Of a DNA stretch of 64,000 bases, positions 17,109-26,748 are shown one piece after another. The stretch covers positions 7,748 to 71,747 of the forward strand of contig JAHHRA010000007.1 of NCBI GenBank assembly GCA_020026055.1, written 5' to 3'. The stretch comes from Actinobacillus sp. GTDB lineage: Bacteria; Pseudomonadota; Gammaproteobacteria; Enterobacterales; Pasteurellaceae. Under the pieces are notes generated by a model. That model saw only the letters and a list, made by a program, of their open reading frames with translations, ran no database searches and was not told the DNA's origin. A program made the position numbers and the translations under genes. The stretch's first letter is position 1; every line of letters starts with the position of its first letter.

Positions 17109-18051
17109 AGAATCTTATTTCTTCTATTTTTATTTCAAGAAGAATATCATTCAACGTTTTAAGATCTATTGTCCCTGTACTATCTAACATTGCGTTAGTT
17201 GTTCCGCAACCAAGTCCTAATTTAAAACATTCTACTAGAGGTTTGTCTTGCGATAGTGCGTAAGCAAATCCGCCAACTGTAGAATCTCCCGATCCTACAG
17301 TATTTTTGACAATAACTTTGGGGAATGTGCCTCTGTAAATTTTATCAGCAGTAATAAAAAGTGCACCATTACTCCCTAAAGTTACTATTACATTTTCGGC
17401 ACCTCTTGAGATCAGATCTTTAGCAGCATTAATAATATCAACTTCAGTTTCAAGTTTTTTATTTAAAACAAACTCTAACTCCTCTTTATTGGGTTTTATC
17501 AAGAAAGGTTTAGCTCGTATTCCAGATAATAAAGTTTTCCCACTAGTATCAAGAATAAATTTTATTCCTTGTTTATGACTTTCTTCTATAAGATAGTTAT
17601 ACAGCAAAGGATCTATTCCTTTAAGCAAACTTCCAGATGCACAGATTATCTTTATAGTTTTATCTTTTAAAATATTTAAAAATTTATCCTTAAAATGATT
17701 GGAAACTTCAAAATCACCATCTCCTGCTTCTAAAATTTCTGTAATGCCTTCTATATTTTTAGCCACAATAGCTACACAAGTTCTAGTCTCATAATCAGTT
17801 ATTAAAAAATCATTCTTAATGAAGTTTTTATTTAACTTTTTCAAAAATAACTGACCTGTAAAACCACCAATAATACCTGTAGCTAAAACATCACCACCTA
17901 ATATGTTAATTATTCTACTGACATTTATCCCTTTGCCTCCAGCATTTTTTTCTATTTCTTTCGTTCTGTTTACATTACCAAAACTAAAATTATCAATAGA
18001 ATATCTGACATCTACAGCGGGGTTTAATGTAATAGTTAAGATTTTATGCAT
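17107..18051 (-). CDS. lacC: Tagatose-6-phosphate kinase / 1-phosphofructokinase family (PfkB)
   Basis: 314 residues from ATG 18051. PfkB ribokinase fold: LNPAVDVRYSI N-terminus, GGKGINVSR sugar-binding loop, IKPNKEELE, VTLGSNGA and the anion hole/catalytic base VGSGDSTVGGF. In this operon, between AgaS and a class II aldolase in pathway order, it most likely phosphorylates tagatose-6-P to tagatose-1,6-bisphosphate. A fructose-1-P kinase is the family alternative. Only two bases separate it from the aldolase stop. A/T-biased codons (AAA, ATA, AGA) suggest foreign origin. Confidence 0.85.
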   Translation of the reverse strand: MHKILTITLNPAVDVRYSIDNFSFGNVNRTKEIEKNAGGKGINVSRIINILGGDVLATGIIGGFTGQLFLKKLNKNFIKNDFLITDYETRTCVAIVAKNIEGITEILEAGDGDFEVSNHFKDKFLNILKDKTIKIICASGSLLKGIDPLLYNYLIEESHKQGIKFILDTSGKTLLSGIRAKPFLIKPNKEELEFVLNKKLETEVDIINAAKDLISRGAENVIVTLGSNGALFITADKIYRGTFPKVIVKNTVGSGDSTVGGFAYALSQDKPLVECFKLGLGCGTTNAMLDSTGTIDLKTLNDILLEIKIEEIRF

Positions 18052-18053
18052 AA

Positions 18054-18905
18054 TCAAGCTTTTCCATTACTACTACACATTAATATTTTTTCGATTGCAA
18101 CTTTCTTCATAACTTCTTTAGCAGGACTAAAATATTTTCGTGGGTCGCTTTCTTCAGGTTTAGATATTAAAACTTCTCTTAATTTAGCGGCAAATGGCAT
18201 TTTCAACTCTGTTGCAATATTCACTTTAGTGATGCCAAGTTCAATTGCTTTTTTAACTTGATCAGCTGGAACACCTGATGCTCCATGCAGAACTAATGGA
18301 ATGTCCACAACAGCTCTAATCTCTGCTAATCTTTCAAAATCTAATTTTGGTTCTTCTTTATAAACACCGTGAGCCGTTCCGATTGCTACAGCTAAGGAAT
18401 CAATACCAGTTCTTTCTACATATTCTCTTGCTTGAGCAGGGTTTGTGTATTTACTATCTTTTGAATCTCTTATCAGATCATCTTCTTGACCACCCAAAAC
18501 ACCTAACTCACCTTCCACAGTTACATCATATTTATGTGCATAATCAACGACTTTTCTTACTCTTCTTACATTTTCTTCAAAATCAAAGTGAGAAGCATCT
18601 ATCATTGCTGATTTTGTACCAATTTGAATGGCTGCTTTAATTTCATCAAAGCATTCGTGATGATCTAAATGCATTGCAATTGGGATATCATATTTATTTG
18701 TGCAAATTTCAACTAATTTGATAAAAAACTCAGGTCCTGCATATTTCATCGTCCCGGGAGTTGCAGCGACGATAACTGGTGATCTAAGTTCAACCGCTGC
18801 TTCTACAACTGTTTGAATAGTTTCCATATTATGTACATTGAAAGCAGGGATAGCATATTTCCCTTTTTGTGCATCCAATAATAATTGTTTAGTTGAGATT
18901 AACAT
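18054..18905 (-). CDS. kbaY: Class II tagatose-1,6-bisphosphate aldolase (GatY/KbaY family)
   Basis: 283 residues, zinc-dependent. Motifs: AIPAFNVHNMET at the N-terminus, HLDHHECFDEI (catalytic Asp and zinc His), ASHFDFEENV, VEGELGVLGGQED, AIGTAHGVYK (zinc His) and LVLHGASGVP (zinc His). It cleaves tagatose-1,6-bisphosphate to DHAP and glyceraldehyde-3-P. GatY/KbaY are hard to separate from fructose-bisphosphate aldolases by sequence, but the agaS-aldolase-kinase order supports the tagatose route. No GatZ/KbaZ-like partner subunit is present. It starts 14 bases after agaS. Confidence 0.88.
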   Translation of the reverse strand: MLISTKQLLLDAQKGKYAIPAFNVHNMETIQTVVEAAVELRSPVIVAATPGTMKYAGPEFFIKLVEICTNKYDIPIAMHLDHHECFDEIKAAIQIGTKSAMIDASHFDFEENVRRVRKVVDYAHKYDVTVEGELGVLGGQEDDLIRDSKDSKYTNPAQAREYVERTGIDSLAVAIGTAHGVYKEEPKLDFERLAEIRAVVDIPLVLHGASGVPADQVKKAIELGITKVNIATELKMPFAAKLREVLISKPEESDPRKYFSPAKEVMKKVAIEKILMCSSNGKA

Positions 18906-18919
18906 TTTTCCTCCAATAA

Positions 18920-20059
18920 TTATCTATATTCGTGAATGATTACCCCTTTAACAACTCGATTTACTTCTCCTGTCGGGCAAGGGTTGTCAGGGTTGATTCC
19001 AAGTTTTGCTGATTTTACAAGAGATAACAACTGTCCATATATTAAGTATCCTAAACTTGCAAATACCTCTTCAATTTCTCCTAATTTTTCATCATTAAAG
19101 GAAAAATAATAGTCGCAATTGTTTTTAACTTTTTCATCGAAGATCGTGTCTAATACGATAATTTTTTTATTGCTTCTCTCATTTTTAAATTCTTTCAATA
19201 AATCTAATTCATATTTTCTAGTGTAAGAGTTATTTGACATCATACAAATAATAGCAGTTTTATCATTTACTATTGATTTTGGACCGTGTCTAAAACCTAA
19301 GAAAGTATTATGAAAAGCTGCTAATTTTCCACTCGTTAATTCTAATACTTTAAGTGAAACTTCCTCAGCAAGTCCTTTTAAAGTACCATCACCTAAATAT
19401 ACAATTCTTTCAATATCTAATTCAGCAATAGCACTTACATTTTCAAATATACTATTGATGTTTTTTTCAATTATATTTGCAACATAAGTAATTTTTTCTT
19501 CCAACTTTTCGAAGTTTTCTTTTAATAAAATGAGCACTCCTGCAACTACCATAGAAGAGAAACTTCCTGTCATTGCAAAACCTTTATCATTTGTTTTCGT
19601 AGGCATTAACAAAAGATATTTGTTTTCTCCTTCTTTTGAGATTTTAGCGAGTTCTCCTTCAGGATTACAAGTAATAAAAATATGATGAATATTTTTGACT
19701 AATTTATCAGCTAAGTTGACAGTAGCTACACTTTCAGGTGAGTTTCCTGAACGAGCACAAGAAATTAAAATAGTTGTTATATCTTTCTCAAGATATTGTT
19801 CAGGCATAGAAACAATATCTGTCGTAGGGATAGATATAACATCAATATCTATTTGACTGTTCACATATGAACACAGAGTATTACCAACAAATTCGGATGA
19901 ACCAGCTCCAGTAAAAATAACTTTTACTTTTTCACCATCAATTTGATTAATAAAATTCGCAATTGAGCTAAGATCTTTTTTTATAATACTAAGCTCTTCT
20001 CTCCAAATAGATGGTTGTTGAAGAATCTCTTTCCAAGTTACACAATTTTCAAATATCAT
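18920..20059 (-). CDS. agaS: Galactosamine-6-phosphate deaminase/isomerase (AgaS, SIS domains)
   Basis: 379 residues with two SIS domains (about 40-190 and 205-350). Motifs: VIFTGAGSSEFVG, ILISCARSGNSPES, MPTKTNDKGFAMTGSFSSM, FLGFRHGPKSIV and the C-terminal NPDNPCPTGEVNRVV, diagnostic of AgaS. AgaS converts galactosamine-6-P to tagatose-6-P with loss of ammonia, feeding the adjacent kinase and aldolase. It lies 17 bases after the lyase gene. This gene is the clearest sign that the hexosamine handled is GalNAc, as in chondroitin or dermatan sulfate. Confidence 0.93.
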   Translation of the reverse strand: MIFENCVTWKEILQQPSIWREELSIIKKDLSSIANFINQIDGEKVKVIFTGAGSSEFVGNTLCSYVNSQIDIDVISIPTTDIVSMPEQYLEKDITTILISCARSGNSPESVATVNLADKLVKNIHHIFITCNPEGELAKISKEGENKYLLLMPTKTNDKGFAMTGSFSSMVVAGVLILLKENFEKLEEKITYVANIIEKNINSIFENVSAIAELDIERIVYLGDGTLKGLAEEVSLKVLELTSGKLAAFHNTFLGFRHGPKSIVNDKTAIICMMSNNSYTRKYELDLLKEFKNERSNKKIIVLDTIFDEKVKNNCDYYFSFNDEKLGEIEEVFASLGYLIYGQLLSLVKSAKLGINPDNPCPTGEVNRVVKGVIIHEYR

Positions 20060-20076
20060 TATTCGCTCCTAATCAA

Positions 20077-22470
20077 TCAAAATTGCTTTTTTAAAACTAT
20101 TTTTTGAGTACTACCATTATTTCTTAGATCTATCTCTATTTTAGTTGTGTCTAAGCTGGTTTTCATTGAAATATTTTTATCAGTACTTGAAATTAATTTG
20201 TACTTGCCTTTTAACTCAAGAATAGAGCGATAATTTTGAAGCTGCATCGGATCACTTACATAAAGCTCTAAAATATCATTTTTCTCTTTTTTGAGAATTG
20301 ACATTGCTGAGAATACTGTGATGTCGCCAAAAGATTCAACATCATTTTCCCAGAAATGCATGGCTACTGTACCAGTATTTTTATCTCTCACTATATGAGC
20401 ATCTTCATCTAACTTAAGAATTTCAAATCTTGAAACATCATAATTATCTACAGCTTCTTTGGAAAACATAGGTAATATTAAATAAATATAATTTTTATTT
20501 TTCAAAAAACTACCGTGATCTATATAAGTAACAAAGTATTTTTTGTTTATTTCATTAGTTGAAGAACCACCTATATTTTTCCAAGAACCTCTATTATCTT
20601 TAATGTTAATATTGACATTTGGGGATTGAATAACTATATAGCCAATATTCTCACCTGTATAATTATTATTAAAATTGATAGAAAGATTTCTAGGATTTTT
20701 AATAGTCGTAGTTTGTGTAAGTTCTTTTCCATTAACAAAAATTTTACCTTGCTTCAAAATTCTATTATCTATAGTAGTATGAACTCTGCCATCAGTAGCA
20801 TTTAAATTTGAAGCCAATGCGAGAATTACACCATCAATCATAAACCAAGATTTTTTGATCGCTAGTTGTTTATTCCAAGAAAGTAAATCCATTCCTATAA
20901 AAGCTGTTTCATCGTTTTGAACTCCGCCTGCAAAAGCCATTGGGGTTACTATTACTCTTCTTTCTCCCGTTTTATTTTTTCTTTTATTAATACTATTAGT
21001 TACTCCAGGGAGATGATACATATCCACTGTTGGCCAAAAATCTGTGTAAGTACTGGAATCATTACCATAGATATAAGTCATACCTTCACCAGTATACCAG
21101 CCTTTAAGATTTTCACCGTTCATAGTTTCATAATTAGCAATACGATTTGAATGCATAGAAATCACAACTTTGCCATTTTTATCATTTAAATAAACAGCTC
21201 TATCCATTCCTCCAAATACTTTTGCCCCTTTTACATCTAACGGTTTAATCATTTTATCTTTAATAATGTTTTGTAAAATAGCTTTTATAAATGGATTAGT
21301 TGTGTTTTTTACTAAAGAGTATTGGTTATTATCTAAAATAACTTTTTTAATTAATTCTCTTAATTTAAGTTGATACTGTTTTGAAGCCCCTTCAGAAAGA
21401 AGTGCAATTGAGTTAATTAAAGTACTCGCCCTTTCAATATCGCTTGAATTATCTCTTGAAATCGCTCTACCATTTACAGAATCATTTATTCCGCCATTAA
21501 TTAAAAGATAACTATATCCATTTAATATAGCCTCATAAACATTATTCAATCTGGGATCTTCCATCTTAAACTCTGTTCCATTAGTTAAATATAACATTGT
21601 GCCTAACCCATCAAATAATACTACTGCATAAGTACCATTATAAGCGACATTACTGTGTTGAATGAAAGAGCCATCTTTATAAAAACCATCATTTTTTGTT
21701 ACTAATTCTCCCACTTCCACTGCAGCATTTAATCCTTCTAATACTTCTGTTTTATCCTCCATTAATATTCCTCTCATAAATGAAATTATAGAAGTATCCA
21801 TTCTGTTACCACCCGTTGAAATCCTCTTATCTGGAGACGTTGAATATTTAGCAGAAGGACTCATACCAGAATATTTTGCATTTGGTTGAAAATATTTAGA
21901 AGCTTTTAAATATTTAGTTCTATTCTCTTTAGAAATATCTTCATACATCAATGTAATTATTTCATTTAGGACTTTAGGGATCCCTAGCTCCCACTGCCAC
22001 CAGTTTCCCATTTCAGGTAAGTTTTCGTGATATGCATGTATGTAGAGCCAATCTAAAGCTTCTATTATTTCTTTTTTAATTTTTAAATTTTTGTAATATC
22101 TAGTTCTAGGTGTGTTATAGGCAATAGCCAACTTTTTCAAACTTCTATATTGACTCAATACATCAACACCATTTGTCATATTCTCAGCACTTTTAAAGAT
22201 GAATTTTCTATTTTGAGACAAATCCATCTTCTTATAGACTGTATTTGCAGCTTCTTCATTTAATTTTACTACTTCAGGAAAATCCATTTCTTTGTTTTGA
22301 GGTAATCCAACGAGGAAATCTCTCCATTTATTTCTGATCTTTTGATAATCTTGTATCTCAGATTTTTCTTGAATTCGATAGCTCACTTTCTCTACTTTTT
22401 GCATATTTTCTGAGAAAACGTTACTAGCTAGTATTAAAACATTACATAACAAAATTAGTTTTTTATTCAT
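20077..22470 (-). CDS. Exported polysaccharide lyase family 8 (chondroitin AC / hyaluronate lyase type)
   Basis: 797 residues. N-terminal signal (MNKKLILLCNVLILASNVFS, cleavage near residue 20). An alpha/alpha toroid (about 40-370) and then three beta-sandwich domains. Catalytic triad by spacing with pneumococcal hyaluronate lyase (N349, H399, Y408): N222 in TGGNRMDT, H272 in DGSFIQH and Y281 in AYNGTYAVV, with identical 50- and 9-residue separations. Aromatic patch GNWWQWELG (155-163) and the Arg of NGRAISRDN are present. It beta-eliminates chondroitin or hyaluronan to unsaturated disaccharides. Whether it is periplasmic or surface-bound is unclear. It is second in an operon after the outer-membrane protein gene. 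Very A/T-rich codons, unlike the core genes. Confidence 0.92.
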   Translation of the reverse strand: MNKKLILLCNVLILASNVFSENMQKVEKVSYRIQEKSEIQDYQKIRNKWRDFLVGLPQNKEMDFPEVVKLNEEAANTVYKKMDLSQNRKFIFKSAENMTNGVDVLSQYRSLKKLAIAYNTPRTRYYKNLKIKKEIIEALDWLYIHAYHENLPEMGNWWQWELGIPKVLNEIITLMYEDISKENRTKYLKASKYFQPNAKYSGMSPSAKYSTSPDKRISTGGNRMDTSIISFMRGILMEDKTEVLEGLNAAVEVGELVTKNDGFYKDGSFIQHSNVAYNGTYAVVLFDGLGTMLYLTNGTEFKMEDPRLNNVYEAILNGYSYLLINGGINDSVNGRAISRDNSSDIERASTLINSIALLSEGASKQYQLKLRELIKKVILDNNQYSLVKNTTNPFIKAILQNIIKDKMIKPLDVKGAKVFGGMDRAVYLNDKNGKVVISMHSNRIANYETMNGENLKGWYTGEGMTYIYGNDSSTYTDFWPTVDMYHLPGVTNSINKRKNKTGERRVIVTPMAFAGGVQNDETAFIGMDLLSWNKQLAIKKSWFMIDGVILALASNLNATDGRVHTTIDNRILKQGKIFVNGKELTQTTTIKNPRNLSINFNNNYTGENIGYIVIQSPNVNINIKDNRGSWKNIGGSSTNEINKKYFVTYIDHGSFLKNKNYIYLILPMFSKEAVDNYDVSRFEILKLDEDAHIVRDKNTGTVAMHFWENDVESFGDITVFSAMSILKKEKNDILELYVSDPMQLQNYRSILELKGKYKLISSTDKNISMKTSLDTTKIEIDLRNNGSTQKIVLKKQF

Positions 22471-22487
22471 TTAGGTGCCTCACTCTA

Positions 22488-25454
22488 TTAGAAACTATAA
22501 TTAAACCCTATCGATGGTCTAAATGAATATGATTTTGTAATCTTCCCATAACTACTACTTGAACGATCTGTATTTTTAGATTTAATATCCAAAAATGAAA
22601 TACCTACACGGATATTAAATCCTGGAGTTACAAGATGAGTATAATCAACGGTGTATCTTGTTTCATAACTTTCAGAAAATTTCTTATTATTGTCTAAACT
22701 GCTATACCAAGCCCCTCTTCCTAATGGAAGACGCATTGCAAAACTCAAATTATTGCCATTACCAAAATAGTAAGTAGCTGCAGGTCTTAATTGATTTAAT
22801 TGGTATCTTCTTGACCCTACTGCTGTTGTAGCATTCTTAGTGACACTATCCCAAATAAGTTTCACATTTCGATCATCTAACCATCTATCTTCTCGATAAT
22901 ATCCTAAGCGAAAATTCCAGCGTGGCATAAAACCTGCATAACTGAAAATATATTCAGCTTCAATGATATAGTCTGTTTGCCCTTTGGTGACACCTTCAGA
23001 ATTATATTGAACTATAACAGTAGGTTTTGCTTCAAATGCAAATCCATAACCTAGTTTGTATAAAAAGTTAGGAGTAAGTCTTAATTGATGAACTGATTGG
23101 CTTAATCTTAATGATTTAGGATAAGTGGATAACACTGGTTTTCCAGCAGTGTTATATCTATACCCCGCAGTCATTCCATAATGCCCTTGTGAATAGATAT
23201 TTTTCCAGCGAGCCTCACCGTGGAATCTTGCAGAAGTAAAACGCCCTTCATTTTCTTTAGTTTTTTTTAAGAAATCATTCGATTGATAAAATGTTTCAAA
23301 ATAGTAAGACCAGTTTGTATATTTTTGATCAGCCAAACTTAAAGTAAGTTTGGGTTTTATTAATGTAGATGAAGCATAGTCTCCACTAGTTAAATTTCCG
23401 ACCGAATCATAATAAACTCTATCTGAATTATCTTCCATTTCAAATGCAAAACCAACTGTTCCTTTCCATCTTTCAAAAGATGGTTTGCTATTCTCAATTC
23501 CTTTTAATATAGAACCAATTATTAAATTATCAGCAAAACTAGCAAATTTATAAGATAGTCCTATATTTATCGCATTATTATCATAATTAACTGATTTAGA
23601 TATTTTATAATTAGCATTTATTGCTAATGATTTTGTTAAATCTAATTGCCCAAATATGCCTGCTGATATTACATTTTCTCTAGTAAAAGTGCCTACTTTG
23701 TATTGATTTGGTATCCCTAGCATATTTAATTTTTTACTATCTTTTATGTTCCCTAACTCTGTTTCATAAGAAACATCAGCCCCAATTAAATATTTCTTGC
23801 CAAAAATATAGCCTGAATTTTGAAGAATTAACCCAACATTTGGCGTGATTGAATAGTAAGAAAACTCATTTACACCAGCATTTTTTATCATTAAAGTTGC
23901 ATTTACATCATTTGGTTTTAATTCTGCTTTTTCATTGATATTGCCTTGCATAATAGTACCAACATCAACTCCAGCATAGAATAACGCTTTATTTTTATTA
24001 TCATCTTTTATTCTATAAATAACATTTGTACCTAATCCTATTGCATAAGTTGGATAATGTGCTTTCAGTTCATCACTATAATTTCCTATATTTATTTTTC
24101 GATTAACTTTATTATGCCCGTAGACAAATGAAAAATTTGAATTTAATGATATATTATTATCAAAATCATAATTGTAATATCCACCTAAATAAGCGTTGTT
24201 AGATACGATATTCCCACTGTTTCCATTATCAAAATTTGCTTTTCCTCTACTCCCACCATACACAAACCCTAATCTACCATTTGAGAAAATTTGTTTTTCT
24301 GAAATACCTAAACCTCCTCTTTCATCATAAGAAGCAGACATTAATCCATCTATTTTGTGCCTATTATCTATATAAACCAGATCTTGTATCCAAGAATTAG
24401 TTGGTCTATTCAAGAGATACTCTCTATTTAAAGCTCTATTTCTCATTGAATTAACAAGCGTTCTTGTATTAATAGCTGCTATATCTACAGTATATCCATG
24501 TATACCTCCTGACATTTGAGCCATAGCTCGAGTAAAATCATCAGTTGTTGCTAAAGTATCCAACTCTCCCACAATTTTATTGAAAAATTTTCCTGACATA
24601 TTACTTCTATTTTGTTCAAACAAAGTTGCAAAATCTTTTAATTCAGCTTTTTTGACTACATCTTGGTATTTTTGTTTTCTAGCAACCAACTTACCATTAT
24701 CTAGGTGATAATCCCATACTGCAGTTTTATTTAGATGAGCATTAGTTATATCAATATCTTTTCCCATTAATCCTAAAGCTTCATTTACATCAAATTCAGT
24801 TCTGCCATCACTGGAATTAAAAACTAAATTTGTTTTTCCACTAAAAATAAGTTTATCTGTGTCAATAATTGGATTCTCTGTTATACTTGAATTAGTTAGA
24901 GAATCTTTGAAATTGATAACTAATTTAGAATTTCGCAAAGTTAAATTTTTGCTACTGGTTCGAGTAGTATGATTATCAATAGTATCCAGATCATTTTTAC
25001 TTTTTATTAAATATTTTTTTGTACCTTTGTTATATTCTAAAGCTATCTTAGAATCTACAATTGTAGCATCGCCACTTCTAACTATTATCCCTTCATATCC
25101 TGCTATATTTAAATTAGTCTGTAACCCCTCAACTGCTAATATATCTATTCCAGTGTTACCAATAATTTTTCCATTTATTATATTGCCTTTTTTCAAATAA
25201 ACAGTGTTATTAGTTCCAATGACAGATTCTATAGCATTCTTAGTAGTATTAATTATTCCACTATTTATGAATAAACCATTAGCTAATTGTACCCCTATAC
25301 CATTACCATAAATTTTTCCCTCATTAATTGCTTGAGCTTTAGTCAATATTCCCACTCCACCATTAGTCAAATTAATTTCACCGTTATTTATAGCCTTACC
25401 TTCCCCTACAGCATTGAGGTTTATTCCTTTTGAGTTCACTCCGTCAACATTCAT
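22488..25454 (-). CDS. Autotransporter C-terminal part with two consecutive beta-barrel regions (5' part frameshifted off)
   Basis: 988 residues from the ATG at 25454, but the frame is open back to about 25609 and continues the sense of the upstream piece, so this is most of one larger gene. In order: imperfect repeats of the type INNGxIxxxNxGIGV (1-110), a linker, then an autotransporter barrel (about 355-637) from SWIQDLVYIDNRHK to a terminal strand INIGLSYKF. It is followed not by a stop but by a second beta-strand-rich region (about 658-988; ERWKGTVGFAFEMED ... RPSIGFNYSF) that also ends in Phe and looks like a 10-12-strand porin. The first barrel resembles fusobacterial/Leptotrichia autotransporters. 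The gene is first in the lyase operon, so adhesion to or uptake of glycosaminoglycan oligosaccharides is a reasonable guess. Confidence 0.8.
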   Translation of the reverse strand: MNVDGVNSKGINLNAVGEGKAINNGEINLTNGGVGILTKAQAINEGKIYGNGIGVQLANGLFINSGIINTTKNAIESVIGTNNTVYLKKGNIINGKIIGNTGIDILAVEGLQTNLNIAGYEGIIVRSGDATIVDSKIALEYNKGTKKYLIKSKNDLDTIDNHTTRTSSKNLTLRNSKLVINFKDSLTNSSITENPIIDTDKLIFSGKTNLVFNSSDGRTEFDVNEALGLMGKDIDITNAHLNKTAVWDYHLDNGKLVARKQKYQDVVKKAELKDFATLFEQNRSNMSGKFFNKIVGELDTLATTDDFTRAMAQMSGGIHGYTVDIAAINTRTLVNSMRNRALNREYLLNRPTNSWIQDLVYIDNRHKIDGLMSASYDERGGLGISEKQIFSNGRLGFVYGGSRGKANFDNGNSGNIVSNNAYLGGYYNYDFDNNISLNSNFSFVYGHNKVNRKINIGNYSDELKAHYPTYAIGLGTNVIYRIKDDNKNKALFYAGVDVGTIMQGNINEKAELKPNDVNATLMIKNAGVNEFSYYSITPNVGLILQNSGYIFGKKYLIGADVSYETELGNIKDSKKLNMLGIPNQYKVGTFTRENVISAGIFGQLDLTKSLAINANYKISKSVNYDNNAINIGLSYKFASFADNLIIGSILKGIENSKPSFERWKGTVGFAFEMEDNSDRVYYDSVGNLTSGDYASSTLIKPKLTLSLADQKYTNWSYYFETFYQSNDFLKKTKENEGRFTSARFHGEARWKNIYSQGHYGMTAGYRYNTAGKPVLSTYPKSLRLSQSVHQLRLTPNFLYKLGYGFAFEAKPTVIVQYNSEGVTKGQTDYIIEAEYIFSYAGFMPRWNFRLGYYREDRWLDDRNVKLIWDSVTKNATTAVGSRRYQLNQLRPAATYYFGNGNNLSFAMRLPLGRGAWYSSLDNNKKFSESYETRYTVDYTHLVTPGFNIRVGISFLDIKSKNTDRSSSSYGKITKSYSFRPSIGFNYSF

Positions 25455-25585
25455 TTTTCCACGATTAGTGAATAATGCTTCTCCAAAATAAATTACTCCT
25501 ATTCCATTATTAGTAACTTGAATAGTTCCATTATTAGTTACAATACCTTTAGATATTTGAATACCTTTCGAAGCTGAAACTTCAA

Positions 25586-26149
25586 TTATTCCGTTAGCAT
25601 CATTAATAAATTTCCTTCCTCAGCTTGTAAATAAACTCCAATTCCTTTATTTGAAACTTGTATTTTTCCATTATTGATCGCTTCACCAATACTTACAGTG
25701 ATTCCTTTAGAATTTTCTCTTGTCGAAACTATTGTGCCATCGTTATTATTCACAAATTGGCTATTTTTTCCATTTACAATTACTCCATCAGCTCCATTTT
25801 TCACTGTAACACATCTGTTATTTTCGATAATTCCATTTGAACCAGTTTGCATTCCTTTACCTTTGTTAACTTCAACTGTACCATCATTTATCAAATAGTT
25901 TCTTCCTTTCCTATTTGAAGCAGAATATAAATTTATTCCTAATCCATTATTTACAGCAATAGTTCCTGTATTTGTAACTTTTGTAATTTGCCCTTCATGA
26001 AAGCCTGCATTTAATTGATGACCGCTTCCTGTTGATACTGTTATATTGTCAGAAACAACATGCTCTCCGTAATTAAAAATCTGTGCACAATTTTCTGTAG
26101 TAATTAATAAGATCATTGAAGATATAGCAAAAAATTTATTTTTAATCAT
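25586..26149 (-). pseudogene. Autotransporter N-terminal part, separated by a one-base frameshift
   Basis: 187 codons. Signal peptide at about 1-22 (FFAISSMILLITTENCA), then passenger repeats (IAVNNGLGINLY, GTVEVNKGKGMQTGSNGIIEN, GKIQVSNKGIGVYL). After EEGN the frame runs to a stop, while the next frame reads INDANGIIEVSASKGIQISK and continues in the same repeat style into the downstream piece. Adding one T to the minus-strand run TTT (plus-strand AAA at 25608-25610) would restore a protein of about 1,220 residues. This may be a real mutation, on/off slippage in a short A/T tract, or a sequencing error; reads over the tract would settle it. Confidence 0.8.
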
Positions 26150-26241
26150 TTAGTTATTCCTCACATTAAACTTAATTGTTTAACTTGAGTAAAAAATACA
26201 AATAATAATTTGAACTGATTCAAAAAACCTAACTTAACGCA

Positions 26242-26330
26242 TTAATCGGTTATAGCCTTATGTTACGATACTTATTTTTTAATGCAAATGTTTTTTTATA
26301 AAAAAAAACAATTCTTTGAAAAGAATCACA
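26242..26330 (-). promoter_or_regulatory. Promoter module B: CRP-like site, promoter and operator for the autotransporter-lyase-agaS operon
   Basis: On the minus strand: TGTGATTCTTTTCAAA (plus 26315-26330), an A/T dyad TGTTTTTTT/AAAAAAACA, -35 TTGCAT (26282-26287), a 16-base spacer, -10 TAACAT (26260-26265), and operator TTAATCGGTTAT (plus 26242-26253) over the start site. Distances match modules A and C within one base. The whole module lies inside the 3' half of the small ner-like reading frame. Confidence 0.75.
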
Positions 26331-26522
26331 AATGACAACGCAATCTTCAAGAGATTTCAATGTCCTATAGATTATCAACTTTTCAAAGGTCCAAACTATC
26401 TTTAGTTTATTAGAACATAATCCAACTGGAGCCAGTCCTGCTTCAACAGAAAGAGATGACAAGGTAATTTTTCGAGAATGCAACTCAAAAATAATTTTTT
26501 CTCTTGTCCAGTTCTTTTTCAT
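26250..26522 (-). pseudogene. ner: Ner-like phage DNA-binding protein, 3' end replaced by promoter B
   Basis: The N-terminus (MKKNWTREKIIFELHSRK, ITLSSLSVEAGLAPVGL) matches the Ner/Nlp helix-turn-helix family of Mu-like phages (typical: W-x-R-A-D-I-I, LS-x-L-S). The second half degenerates: after VWTFEKLIIYRTL the expected EIWPSRY ending is absent, and the codons run through the CRP-like site and -35 of promoter B. I take it as a truncated ner whose end was lost when the prophage decayed. It faces away from the c-type repressor, the normal arrangement in Mu and FluMu. Confidence 0.6.
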
Positions 26523-26748
26523 AAGATCCCTTTTAACTTGTGTTATTCTTTTACCTCTTGTGGTAACTTTTAAAGGCTACCTTAAAAGGTAACAAGATAA
26601 TAATGGTTTACCTTAGAAATTACAAGCGGTTTATCTTAAAAAATTTAAATATTTTCCAATGTGTTTATACCCGCTTGAAAAATAAAGCTTTTTCTTAAAG
26701 TAAACCAACTACAGAAATAGATCACTTTAAATTAAGGTAAGGTAAATT
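26523..26748. promoter_or_regulatory. Divergent ner / repressor operator region of a Mu-like phage
   Basis: 226 bases between the divergent ner remnant and the repressor gene. They contain the dyad TACCTTAAAAGGTA (arms TACCTT/AAGGTA), further TTTACCTTA and AAGGTAAGGTAAA copies near 26608 and 26734, and an ACAAGCGGT 9-mer (26622-26630), the uptake signal of one Pasteurellaceae subclade. The repeated ACCTTA units are probable repressor sites. Confidence 0.55.
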
